Below, piece by piece: positions 17,543 through 25,628 of a stretch of 46,906 nt of DNA; the first letter of the stretch is position 1; each line of letters starts with the position of its first letter. The DNA is taken from NCBI GenBank assembly GCA_029260825.1, contig JAJDCM010000084.1, positions 1 to 46,906 of the forward strand. Direction: 5' to 3'. This DNA comes from Planctomycetota bacterium (GTDB lineage: Bacteria; Planctomycetota; JACOTG01; JAJDCM01). Under the pieces are notes generated by a model. The model did not search any database and was not told where the DNA came from. It saw nothing but the letters and a program-made list of their open reading frames with translations. Position numbers and translations under genes: made by a program.

Positions 17543-18027
17543 GGAGACACTTCCTCTTTCTTGAGAAGACAGCTCGGAGAAGAGCGATGAACACGAGATT
17601 CCACCGCAACCACAAACCTTCGTCGGGGCTCCTTGGCGCTGGAGGACTCGAGGGTCAGAGACACTTTCCCCGAAAGAGAGCGTCCCTTCGTTTCAAGGGA
17701 AACAAGAGAAGTTGTCGGTCCATTTTTCCGGGGAGCATGAATTGAAAGCTGGTGGTCGACGGGATCCGAAGCCTGGCTGACGAAAAAGAATCCGGACATC
17801 CCAAGGATTGCCACGACTGCCGCCATCATTCTCCCCCCGCTCCTGACCCGCTGCTGGACCCCGGAAACGAGCTCCGGCTCAACATCCCGGAAGAAGGACA
17901 GAACATCCTCATGCTTGGCTTGACAGTCTGAACAATCTTCGAGATGTCGCCTTAAATCCTCAACGGGAGGACGTTCGTCCACATCGCAAAGACTCAGGAT
18001 CCTCTGGATCTCATCGCAAGTCATCAT
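17539..18027 (-). CDS. Zinc-finger (zf-HC2-like) transmembrane anti-sigma factor
   Basis: A 162-residue protein. The N-terminal cytoplasmic part has MMTCDEIQRIL and the zinc motif HLEDCSDC (H-x3-C-x2-C) of ZAS anti-sigma domains. A single transmembrane segment (MMAAVVAILGMSGFFFVS) near residues 70-90 is followed by a ~75-residue exported tail without recognised domains. The start at 18027 is chosen because it places the zinc motif normally and overlaps the sigma stop as ATGA. The longer frame to 18078 lacks support. It would hold the upstream sigma factor at the membrane until signalled. Confidence 0.88.
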   Translation of the reverse strand: MMTCDEIQRILSLCDVDERPPVEDLRRHLEDCSDCQAKHEDVLSFFRDVEPELVSGVQQRVRSGGRMMAAVVAILGMSGFFFVSQASDPVDHQLSIHAPRKNGPTTSLVSLETKGRSLSGKVSLTLESSSAKEPRRRFVVAVESRVHRSSPSCLLKKEEVSP

Positions 18028-18524
18028 GGTTCCGTCCGAAGTTGGCTTCGCAACCGTTCCCGGGCGCGAAACATCCACGTCTTGACCGTGCCCGGGGGAA
18101 CATCAAGCTGCTCGGCAATCTCCCGGACGGAACAGCCCTCCCAGAAAAAGAGGGTCAGGCAGGCTCTTTCCTGAGCATTGAGCCGACCCAGGTCAATCCG
18201 CTGGTTTCCGGCAGGAGGGACTACCGCCGGAATCTCGAGAGGAAGACCCGTCGCAACCACCGAAGTGGACCGCCTCGACCGCAGATGATCAATGGCCTTT
18301 CTCACTGCCGCTTTTCGAATGAACGGCCACGGGTCTTTTGCCGGAATGAGCCTCGCTGAAGCTCTCCAGATCGAGGTCCAGGTCTCCTGATAGGCGTCAC
18401 TCGCATCCTCCGGGTTGCCGAGGATGCGCCAAAGGAGAGAACGAACCCGCTGTCCGTGAGTCTCCATCAAGTTTTCGAACGCCTCGCCGATGATCGGTCC
18501 CTCCTTCTTCATCTCGAGCCACAC
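18024..18524 (-). CDS. ECF-type RNA polymerase sigma factor
   Basis: A 166-residue sigma factor. Region 2 is LMETHGQRVRSLLWRILGNPEDASDAYQETWTSI, with the D-A-x-Q-E-T-W core. Region 4 is LNAQERACLTLFFWEGCSVREIAEQLDVPPGTVKTWMFRARERL, a clear helix-turn-helix. It heads an operon with a membrane anti-sigma factor and a secretin-like protein, suggesting an envelope-stress or export-linked regulon. Two near starts are possible (18524 or the next ATG at 18512). Confidence 0.93.
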   Translation of the reverse strand: MWLEMKKEGPIIGEAFENLMETHGQRVRSLLWRILGNPEDASDAYQETWTSIWRASARLIPAKDPWPFIRKAAVRKAIDHLRSRRSTSVVATGLPLEIPAVVPPAGNQRIDLGRLNAQERACLTLFFWEGCSVREIAEQLDVPPGTVKTWMFRARERLRSQLRTEP

Positions 18525-18665
18525 TACGGAGCCGATCCCGCTTCGGTTTCAGAAAACTCCTTTTCGGGGACTCCAAATCCCGATATTCCCGCGGCGAAGG
18601 AGGTAAGGTACCCTACGGTCAGGACTTTCGGCAATCCCTGGAACAGATGTGGATGGACTCCGATC

Positions 18666-19358
18666 ATGTGCGCGTCAAATCTCGAGATCCTCGCTTACGA
18701 GGCAAGTCCCCTGGGTCCACTCTGCTTGAGACGCAGAGAATTGCTCTCCGACCCCGGAACCGTGGTCACTGAGATCACGTTGAATCACGAATTTCTGATG
18801 AGCAGCTACAATACGGAGTCCGAGAGAGCTCTCACGAAAATCGGCATCAACCACCACCCCGGGGACGAGCTGCGGGTGCTGGTCGGCGGATTGGGTCTGG
18901 GATATACCGCAAGAGAAGCTCTTGCCTCGAATCGGGTCGCCTCGGTTCAGGTGATCGAGCTTCTACCGGAAGTCATCTCCTGGCTGGATACCGGCCTCTT
19001 TCCAACTTCCGTCGAGCTCAAATCAGATCCCCGATTGAGCGTGATCCAGGGCGACGTCTACAAGACACTCGATGGGACCCCGAAAGAGACATGGGATGTC
19101 ATTCTCATCGATGTCGATCACTCACCGGCAGATCGGCTCGGCACGGAGGAACAACCCTTTTACACCGAGGACGGGCTTCAACGTGCCAGGAAACACCTCA
19201 AGAGGTCCGGAGTTCTTGGAGTCTGGTCCTACGCTGAAGATACTCCCTTCTCCCACGCACTCGGTCGAGTCTTTGAAGACGTGAAGATCGTTCCCGTTAC
19301 GGTTACGAACGACTTGATCGATGAAGAGCAAACGGACTGGCTTTTCTTCGGGACGTGA
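18666..19358 (+). CDS. Spermidine-synthase-like SAM-dependent transferase
   Basis: A 230-residue Rossmann-fold enzyme. The SAM/dcSAM-binding glycine motif is LVGGLGLGYTAREAL, the acidic end of strand 2 is VIELLPEV, and DVILIDVDHSPA carries the aspartate-rich segment typical of the polyamine aminopropyltransferase fold. It is shorter than true spermidine synthases (about 280-300) and lacks their N-terminal beta domain, so the substrate is uncertain; many such proteins are methyltransferases. The start at 18666 is the first methionine before the conserved part; sequence upstream in frame looks non-coding. It is divergent from the sigma operon. Confidence 0.8.
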   Translation: MCASNLEILAYEASPLGPLCLRRRELLSDPGTVVTEITLNHEFLMSSYNTESERALTKIGINHHPGDELRVLVGGLGLGYTAREALASNRVASVQVIELLPEVISWLDTGLFPTSVELKSDPRLSVIQGDVYKTLDGTPKETWDVILIDVDHSPADRLGTEEQPFYTEDGLQRARKHLKRSGVLGVWSYAEDTPFSHALGRVFEDVKIVPVTVTNDLIDEEQTDWLFFGT

Positions 19359-19374
19359 GGGGGACGCTAACCCT

Positions 19375-20856
19375 TTAGCGGTATACCTTCGTGCCGGAAG
19401 TCAGCCACTTGCCCCACGACCTGTCAAAGGCGTGAACTTCCTCGGTCTTTCCGTCGGGGCCAACGACTTCAAAGCCTTGATTCTTCCACTCGAAGATCCC
19501 ACCCACCAGATTCGCCACATTCTTGAAGCCGAGGAGGGAAAGCTTCTCCGAGACCTTCTCGCTTCGATAACCAACGGAACAATACACAACAACCCGTTGA
19601 TCCTTTTGAATCGAGGCAACTCGAGTCGCATCAAACCCGTCAAAACCCACCCAGATTGCGTCCTCGATATGGCTCACTCCAAACTCCGCCTCACTTCGGG
19701 CGTCGAGAAAGACGATGCCATCCAAAGGGGCGATGTCTCTGACTCCAACCTCGTTAACGCTGTGGGCAAGGAGTCCGTTGAGCTTCTCCTGGTACTTCTC
19801 GCTCCGAACAAACTGGGGCTCAAATGGGATCGACTTCTTCCAGAGACTGAAACCACCTACCATGTTGTATGCCTCTCTGAATCCTTGCGCCGCCATCTGA
19901 TTCAAGGTCTTCTTACTACGTCCTCCGGAACGGCAATAGACGAGGTAAGTGACACTTCGGTCGAGCTTCTTGACTTCATCGCCAAAGTCCTTGGAGAAGA
20001 AATCGAGATTCACGGCATTCATGAGATGCCCCTCCTCAAATTCCTTCTTCGTGCGAACATCCAGGATCACGAAGTCGTCATTTTCCACCGACGACTGAAT
20101 TAGCGCCGCCGAAGAGCCAACCGAAAGATCGCCCGCAACGGGTTTCTTCCGGGAAAGAGGCGGAAGAGGGCGGATTTCGATGTTTCTGAACCACACCTTG
20201 CTCCCGTGCCCCTGAAGGTCAATGTGGCCGATCTCACTCCTGCCGAACTGTTCCCACGCCTTGAACTTGCTACCGGCAACGAGCTTTTCCCACTCATCCC
20301 CCCCGATCTGAATGCCGAGAACTTTGACCCCATTGAGCCAATGCTCGACATGACCGCTCTGCATCACGATTCTGGCCTGGTTCCACTCTCCCGCGGGACG
20401 CCCCTTCTTGCCCTTGGGGGCCACAAGATCATAGAGCCCGGATGCGGACGTTGACGCATCGCTCCCGTTCTCACCGTCATCCAGAATCTGATATTCAGGA
20501 CCACTGAAATACGGAGCACCGTCTCCAAGACGAACCCGATACATGATGCCGCTGTTCCCGGAAGGAGCAATCTTCCAATCCAACCGAAGGTCGAAGTTAT
20601 CAAAGGTATCTACCGTGCAAAGATCTCCGCCATTTCCATCCGTGGCAATGGCCCCGTCCTCGACCCACCAACCGGAAATCTTCGGGGACTCTTCTCCCTT
20701 GGGTTCACCATACGTCCGCCAACCGTCAAGAGTCGAGCCGTCGAATATCTTTCGATATCGCAAGCCATCGGTGGGCTCTGCGGCGACAAGAGGACAGGCG
20801 ATCAGGGAGAGGACAAGAATCAAACCGGCTCTTCTTGACACGAAATTGAACTTCAT
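19375..20856 (-). CDS. Exported DUF1080 (3-keto-glycoside hydrolase-like) protein fused to two rhodanese domains
   Basis: A 493-residue protein with a signal peptide (LILVLSLIACPLVAA, cleavage near 26). Residues about 31-232 are a DUF1080/LamG-like jelly roll: KIFDGSTLDGW, WKIAPSGNSGIMYRV, EYQILDDGENG and WFRNIEIRPLP are family hallmarks. Rhodanese domain 1 (about 245-345) has the loop YCRSGGRS with Cys308. Domain 2 (about 365-465) has YCSVGYRS with Cys426. Both active cysteines are present. DUF1080 proteins act on 3-keto sugars or bind glycans; rhodaneses transfer sulfur. The combination in one exported chain is unusual. It lies 12 bp after the SEC-C gene and is probably co-transcribed. Confidence 0.93.
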   Translation of the reverse strand: MKFNFVSRRAGLILVLSLIACPLVAAEPTDGLRYRKIFDGSTLDGWRTYGEPKGEESPKISGWWVEDGAIATDGNGGDLCTVDTFDNFDLRLDWKIAPSGNSGIMYRVRLGDGAPYFSGPEYQILDDGENGSDASTSASGLYDLVAPKGKKGRPAGEWNQARIVMQSGHVEHWLNGVKVLGIQIGGDEWEKLVAGSKFKAWEQFGRSEIGHIDLQGHGSKVWFRNIEIRPLPPLSRKKPVAGDLSVGSSAALIQSSVENDDFVILDVRTKKEFEEGHLMNAVNLDFFSKDFGDEVKKLDRSVTYLVYCRSGGRSKKTLNQMAAQGFREAYNMVGGFSLWKKSIPFEPQFVRSEKYQEKLNGLLAHSVNEVGVRDIAPLDGIVFLDARSEAEFGVSHIEDAIWVGFDGFDATRVASIQKDQRVVVYCSVGYRSEKVSEKLSLLGFKNVANLVGGIFEWKNQGFEVVGPDGKTEEVHAFDRSWGKWLTSGTKVYR

Positions 20857-20868
20857 TCAAAACTCCAA

Positions 20869-21390
20869 TCACATCGACATACAACACTTCTTGTATTTTC
20901 GTCCGCTCCCGCACGGGCACGGATCATTGCGTCCGATACGAGCTGAAGGGCGAACAATGGGGGCCGTCTTCCCCGAGACAGCCTCTTTGAACGCGCCCCG
21001 CAAAGCCCGGACGTAGGCCCCAAGAACCCTTCCGCCGGAGAGCCGCCCTTCCTCGGTAAGCCCCACAAGAAACCCCGCACACCAGTCGGGAGCATGCTCC
21101 GCGACCCCTCCCAGGTCGAGCCGCGAGACCTTCAAAAGAAGCCCGTGCTTCACGTCCGGCTCTTCGATCAAATCGGGCTCAAGATCTCGATGCTCGCACG
21201 CTCCGGTAAGAAAAGCCAACAGAACAGGTGCGAGCAGCTCCTTATGGGACGCTGGCAGCTCCGAAACAGCCTCGCTGCCGCAATAGTCGCCGACCCAGTT
21301 TCCGATTCGTTCGTGGGTGTAAGGATTCATGACCCGAACAGTATCCGAGAAGTTGACTCCCTGGGCCAATAGAAAAACCCCACCATCCAC
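20869..21390 (-). CDS. SEC-C zinc-motif protein (UPF0149/YecA-like)
   Basis: A 173-residue (or 153-residue) protein. The C-terminus is a perfect SEC-C motif, [19 protein letters not shown], which binds zinc and in SecA contacts SecB or ribosomes. The body ([35 protein letters not shown]) has the helical pattern of YecA/UPF0149 proteins. A role in protein quality control or translocation is plausible but unproven. The ATG at 21330 is an alternative start because family-like sequence begins there. It precedes the DUF1080-rhodanese gene by 12 bp. Confidence 0.85.
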   Translation of the reverse strand: MDGGVFLLAQGVNFSDTVRVMNPYTHERIGNWVGDYCGSEAVSELPASHKELLAPVLLAFLTGACEHRDLEPDLIEEPDVKHGLLLKVSRLDLGGVAEHAPDWCAGFLVGLTEEGRLSGGRVLGAYVRALRGAFKEAVSGKTAPIVRPSARIGRNDPCPCGSGRKYKKCCMSM

Positions 21391-21498
21391 CCCACTCTTG
21401 CGCGATAAAACGAGCTTCGGATAGAATCACGGAGTGAAAGTGACTCATCTCTCCTTGAACTCGATGCAACATCCCTCGCAGCCGGACGGAGGAAACCG

Positions 21499-22113
21499 AT
21501 GACGGCGGAAGGAATGGGTCCCGCGCTAACCGACCAGGAGAGCCACCTCCTTCATCAGCTTCTCTCCGGAGAAGACAAGGCATTCGAGACCCTGGTCAAG
21601 ACGTTTGGAGGAAGGATGCTGGCAACTGCGAGGCGGCTCCTCGGAAACGAAGAGGATGCTCGCGAAGCCGTTCAAGACGCCTTTCTGTCATCCTTCAAAG
21701 CCATCCCCCGATTCAAAGGGGACTCCCGGCTTTCAACCTGGCTTCATCGCATCCTGATCAACGCGGCCCTCATGAAAGAGCGTCGGCAGCAGAGCCGGCC
21801 TACGCCAGTCCAGATCAATGATCTTCTCCCCACGTTCCTCCCGGACGGGCACCGTGCCGATCCGGGGCCAGAGTGGAGGCAGATGGAGAACGAGCTCACC
21901 CGCGCGGATCTGCGCAAAATCGTCAGAGCTCAAATTGACCGATTGCCTGCAGAAGCTCGCGCCGTCCTCATCTTGCGTGACATCGAGGGACTCAGCACCG
22001 AGGAAACGGCGAGTATCCTGGAAACAACACCCAATTCCATCAAGGTACGACTTCACCGGGCGAGGCAGGCTCTTCGCACTCTTCTGGATCCCCATTTTCG
22101 GAGGCTCTCATGA
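21499..22113 (+). CDS. ECF-type RNA polymerase sigma factor (RpoE-like)
   Basis: A 204-residue sigma factor with GGAGG ahead of the ATG. Region 2 runs from AFETLVKTFGGRMLATARRLLGNEEDAREAVQDAFLSSFKAI to TWLHRILINAALM, the classic RpoE pattern. Region 4 is LPAEARAVLILRDIEGLSTEETASIL followed by TPNSIKVRLHRARQALR. Its stop overlaps the start of a zinc-finger anti-sigma gene by 4 bp, so it is presumably held inactive by that protein. Confidence 0.95.
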   Translation: MTAEGMGPALTDQESHLLHQLLSGEDKAFETLVKTFGGRMLATARRLLGNEEDAREAVQDAFLSSFKAIPRFKGDSRLSTWLHRILINAALMKERRQQSRPTPVQINDLLPTFLPDGHRADPGPEWRQMENELTRADLRKIVRAQIDRLPAEARAVLILRDIEGLSTEETASILETTPNSIKVRLHRARQALRTLLDPHFRRLS

Positions 22114-22355
22114 CCTGCCGGGAGTTCATTGACTTCATCAGCGAGTATTTGAATGGGTCTCTTTCCCCCTCTCAAAATGACTCCTTCACCCAGCACATGG
22201 AGAAATGTACGGACTGTGTCGAATATCTGAAATCCTTCAACAAAGCCATCGAACTGGGGAAGATGACCGCAAACGATGATGAAGTCCCCTCCGATGTTCC
22301 ACTCGATCTCCTCGACGCCATCCTCCAGTCCCGAAAGCCCAGCGACCAGGAATAG
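22110..22355 (+). CDS. Small zf-HC2 anti-sigma factor
   Basis: An 81-residue soluble protein with the ZAS zinc motif HMEKCTDC (H-x3-C-x2-C) near residues 30-37 and an upstream Cys at residue 3 (MTCREF). It has no transmembrane segment, unlike the anti-sigma at 17539. That suggests a cytosolic, possibly redox-responsive switch as in RsrA/ChrR-type pairs. Its ATGA overlap with the preceding sigma gene fixes the start and indicates translational coupling. Confidence 0.88.
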   Translation: MTCREFIDFISEYLNGSLSPSQNDSFTQHMEKCTDCVEYLKSFNKAIELGKMTANDDEVPSDVPLDLLDAILQSRKPSDQE

Positions 22356-22580
22356 CAGTCCGTTGATCGAGTGCTTTTCGCCCCGAAAGGGCTGCCAGGG
22401 AATGCCGCTTCCTCGGCCATGGCGCGAAACTTCTGTGCACGACTCTTGGCTCCCCCACCGGTCACAATCCGGGGGATTTGACTGGAATATCCGATCTAAA
22501 TGACCTAGATTTGTCGCTCCTGGTTGTTGCCCCAGCGGCCACCTCGGCTGCCTCACCTATTCATTCGAGCCCATAATCTC

Positions 22581-23768
22581 ATGATCGTTGGAACTGTCTC
22601 AGAGACTTTCCCCGGCGAGAGGCGTGTCGCCCTCGTCCCCAATGTCATTCCCTCCCTCACCAAGGCCGGCTGGACCGTCCTGATCGAGGCTGGCGCCGGA
22701 GACGAGGCCGGTTTTGCGGATAAAAGCTACCAAGATAAGGGAGCTGAAATCGCAAAGACCCGGGCCGATGTCTTCCAGAGGGCGGACGTCATCCTTCAGG
22801 TGAGAGGCTACGGAGCCAATCTTGAAAAGGGAAAAGACGACCTTGCCCTGATGAAATCCGATCAGGTGGTCCTGGCAACGTTTGATCCCTTGACCTCGCT
22901 CGACGCGGTAAAAGAGACCGCCGCGAAGGGAATCTCCCTGTTCGCCATGGAGCTCATTCCCCGGATTACCCGGGCCCAGAGCATGGACATGCTCTCATCC
23001 ATGGCGACCATCGCCGGTTACCGGGCGGTGCTGCTGGCAGCCCAAAACCTCAATAAGATGTTCCCCATGATGATGACCGCCGCCGGAACGATTGCTCCTG
23101 CCCGGGTCTTCATCATCGGTGCCGGCGTCGCAGGCCTTCAAGCCATCGCCACTTCCCGGCGCCTGGGCGCTCAGGTCGACGCTTATGATCTGCGTCCGGC
23201 GGTCAAGGAACAGGTCATGAGCCTCGGAGCGAAATTCGTCGAAATGGATCTCGAGGGCGATAACGCCGAAGACAAGGGTGGCTATGCCAAGGCAATGGGC
23301 GAGGAATTCTACAGGAAGCAACGAGAGCTGATGACCCGAGTCGTGGCAGATACAGACGTTGTGATCACCACCGCGGCCATTCCCGGAAAAAAAGCACCCC
23401 TCCTGATCACGGAAGACATGGTCAAAGCGATGCCCTCTGGATCCGTGATCATCGACCTTGCCGCCGAGAGGGGTGGAAACTGTGAGTTGACCAAACCGGG
23501 CGAAACCGTCGTGGCTCATGGGGTCAGAATCGTGGGCCCCCTCAACCTAGCATCGGATATCCCCTATCACGCAAGCCAGATGTACTCCAAGAACCTCGCC
23601 ACCCTCCTCCTTCACCTGACCAAGGATGGAGCCATCGACCTGAACGTGGAGGACGAGATCATCGCGGAGACCATGGTGACCCATAAAAAGGAAGTCTGCC
23701 ATCCCCGGATCAAGGAGATCATGAATCCTGGGACGAAAAATCCGGACCCGGCCTCCGCGGCAAAATAA
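22581..23768 (+). CDS. pntAA: NAD(P) transhydrogenase subunit alpha part 1
   Basis: A 395-residue NAD(H)-binding component (domain I) of proton-translocating transhydrogenase. The alanine-dehydrogenase-like N-terminus GTVSETFPGERRVALVPNV, the segment MELIPRITRAQSMD, the nucleotide-binding FIIGAGVAGLQAIATSRRLGA, and ATAIPGKKAP-like and DLAAERGGNCELT segments are diagnostic. The enzyme uses the proton gradient to drive hydride transfer from NADH to NADP+. The start at 22581 gives the conserved N-terminus; the frame upstream looks non-coding. It is the first gene of a three-gene set with domains II and III encoded downstream. Confidence 0.95.
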   Translation: MIVGTVSETFPGERRVALVPNVIPSLTKAGWTVLIEAGAGDEAGFADKSYQDKGAEIAKTRADVFQRADVILQVRGYGANLEKGKDDLALMKSDQVVLATFDPLTSLDAVKETAAKGISLFAMELIPRITRAQSMDMLSSMATIAGYRAVLLAAQNLNKMFPMMMTAAGTIAPARVFIIGAGVAGLQAIATSRRLGAQVDAYDLRPAVKEQVMSLGAKFVEMDLEGDNAEDKGGYAKAMGEEFYRKQRELMTRVVADTDVVITTAAIPGKKAPLLITEDMVKAMPSGSVIIDLAAERGGNCELTKPGETVVAHGVRIVGPLNLASDIPYHASQMYSKNLATLLLHLTKDGAIDLNVEDEIIAETMVTHKKEVCHPRIKEIMNPGTKNPDPASAAK

Positions 23769-23938
23769 GCCGGAAGGCAACCGGGTTCGGGAAAATCTCG
23801 GTCGAGGACTGGACCTGACCGGGTCTACCCCGTAACTTGACGCCGTCATGGGTCTGCAAGCTGACATCTCGCCAGCCTGGGCCGGCCCAAAACACCGTTT
23901 TTTTGCACCACCCCAACGCTTATCTTGAAGGTGAACCG

Positions 23939-24220
23939 ATGGACGCATTTGTTGCGGCTCTGATGATTTTCGTCCTGGCGATTTTCCTCGGCTTTGAAAT
24001 CATCACCAAAGTCCCCCCTACACTCCATACGCCCCTGATGTCGGGTTCAAATGCCATTTCGGGCATTACCCTCGTGGGCGCTCTTGTATCGACGGGGCTT
24101 GAGAGCCCCACCCTGACGACGGTGCTTGCCTTCTCCGCCGTGTTCTTCGCCACCGTTAACGTGGTCGGAGGATTTCTGGTAACGCATCGCATGCTGGCCA
24201 TGTTCCGCAGGAAGAAATAG
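23939..24220 (+). CDS. pntAB: NAD(P) transhydrogenase subunit alpha part 2 (membrane domain)
   Basis: A 93-residue membrane protein with about three helices: ALMIFVLAIFLGFEIITKVPP, the conserved TPLMSGSNAISGITLVGAL, and VLAFSAVFFATVNVVGGFLVTHRML. This is the N-terminal part of proton-channel domain II. GAAGGTG precedes the ATG. It is 170 bp after part 1 and 3 bp before pntB, so the latter pair is tightly coupled. Confidence 0.95.
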   Translation: MDAFVAALMIFVLAIFLGFEIITKVPPTLHTPLMSGSNAISGITLVGALVSTGLESPTLTTVLAFSAVFFATVNVVGGFLVTHRMLAMFRRKK

Positions 24221-24223
24221 CTC

Positions 24224-25621
24224 GTGAACGACTCCTACATCAACCTTTGCTACGTGATCGCCTCGGCCTTCTTCATCATCGGGCTTCGAGGGCTCACCCA
24301 TCCCCGCACTGCGGTCCGGGGAAACCTGCTCGGTGGCCTGGGCATGCTCATCGCCATCGTGGTGACCCTTTTCTCCAAAGGGGTGGTCAACTGGGAATTC
24401 ATCGTCGCTGGACTCGTCCTGGGGACGGTGGTCGGCATCATCCTCGCCATCAAGATCCAGATGACCGCCATGCCCGAGCTGGTGGCCATCTTCAACGGTT
24501 TTGGAGGAGTGGCATCGATCCTTGTGGCTGGCGCAACCCTGGCGCAAACCCTCGCGGTGAACCCCACTCCGGACGTTCAGATGATTCTCGCCACGGTCGC
24601 CTCCGGTCTCATTGGCGCCGTGACATTCTTCGGGAGCCTCATCGCCTTTGGAAAACTTCGGGGGATCGTCTCGGGAAACGCCATTCTCTTTCCGGGACGT
24701 CATGTCATCAACGGTCTCCTCTTTCTGGCGGCGATCGGCGTTGCGATCATGATGGTCATGAGTCCAGACAACCTTCTGGGTTACTGGCTTCTCGTCGCCA
24801 TCGGATGCACACTGGGAATTCTCCTGGTCGTACCGATCGGTGGCGCGGACATGCCGGTGGTGATTGCTCTTCTCAACTCCTACTCCGGCATCGCTGCAGC
24901 TGCGACCGGATTCGTTCTTGGAAATAACGTACTGATCGTTGCCGGCTCCCTCGTTGGAGCATCCGGCATCATTCTCACTCAGATCATGTGCAAGGCCATG
25001 AATCGATCTCTCGCAAACGTCATGTTCGCCGGGGTCGGGGCTGAATCTTCATCCACCGGTGGCCCCAGTGCAGATGATGTCTATGAGGGCAAGATCAAGT
25101 CCACGACCGCCGAAGAAGTCGCGATGCTCCTTGAGGGTGTGCGGAAGGTCGTCATCGTCCCCGGTTACGGCATGGCCGTTGCCCAGGCTCAACACGCAGT
25201 CCGCACCCTCTCGAACATGCTCGAAGAAGAGGGAGTCGAGGTCGACTTTGCAATTCACCCGGTGGCGGGACGAATGCCCGGCCACATGAACGTCCTTCTT
25301 GCTGAAGCCGATGTTCCCTACGACAAATTGAGAGAGATGGACGACATCAATCCGGCCTTTGCTCAGACGGATGTCGCCATCGTTATTGGTGCCAATGACG
25401 TGGTCAATCCGGTGGCCCGCACCGATCCTCAAAGCCCGATCGCCGGCATGCCCATCCTCGATGTGGATCAGGCAAAGACCGTCATCATGATCAAACGGAG
25501 CCTGAGTCCGGGCTTTGCCGGGATTCCGAACCCGCTCTTCGCCCTTGACAACACCCTGATGTTCTTCGCCGACGGACGAGAAGCGATTCAAGACATCATT
25601 GCCGCCATCAAGGATCAATAG
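24224..25621 (+). CDS. pntB: NAD(P) transhydrogenase subunit beta
   Basis: A 465-residue protein starting at GTG. The first ~265 residues are the membrane part of domain II with repeated helices (GNLLGGLGMLIAIVVTLFSKG; ELVAIFNGFGGVASILVAGA; PVVIALLNSYSGIAAAATGF). The C-terminal ~180 residues are the NADP(H)-binding domain III with VIVPGYGMAVAQAQH, FAIHPVAGRMPGHMNVLLAEADVPYD, VIGANDVVNPVAR and KRSLSPGFAGI. All regions are intact. It completes the proton-pumping transhydrogenase. It ends 7 bp from a convergent gene with no visible terminator between. Confidence 0.96.
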   Translation: MNDSYINLCYVIASAFFIIGLRGLTHPRTAVRGNLLGGLGMLIAIVVTLFSKGVVNWEFIVAGLVLGTVVGIILAIKIQMTAMPELVAIFNGFGGVASILVAGATLAQTLAVNPTPDVQMILATVASGLIGAVTFFGSLIAFGKLRGIVSGNAILFPGRHVINGLLFLAAIGVAIMMVMSPDNLLGYWLLVAIGCTLGILLVVPIGGADMPVVIALLNSYSGIAAAATGFVLGNNVLIVAGSLVGASGIILTQIMCKAMNRSLANVMFAGVGAESSSTGGPSADDVYEGKIKSTTAEEVAMLLEGVRKVVIVPGYGMAVAQAQHAVRTLSNMLEEEGVEVDFAIHPVAGRMPGHMNVLLAEADVPYDKLREMDDINPAFAQTDVAIVIGANDVVNPVARTDPQSPIAGMPILDVDQAKTVIMIKRSLSPGFAGIPNPLFALDNTLMFFADGREAIQDIIAAIKDQ

Positions 25622-25628
25622 GGAGTCG

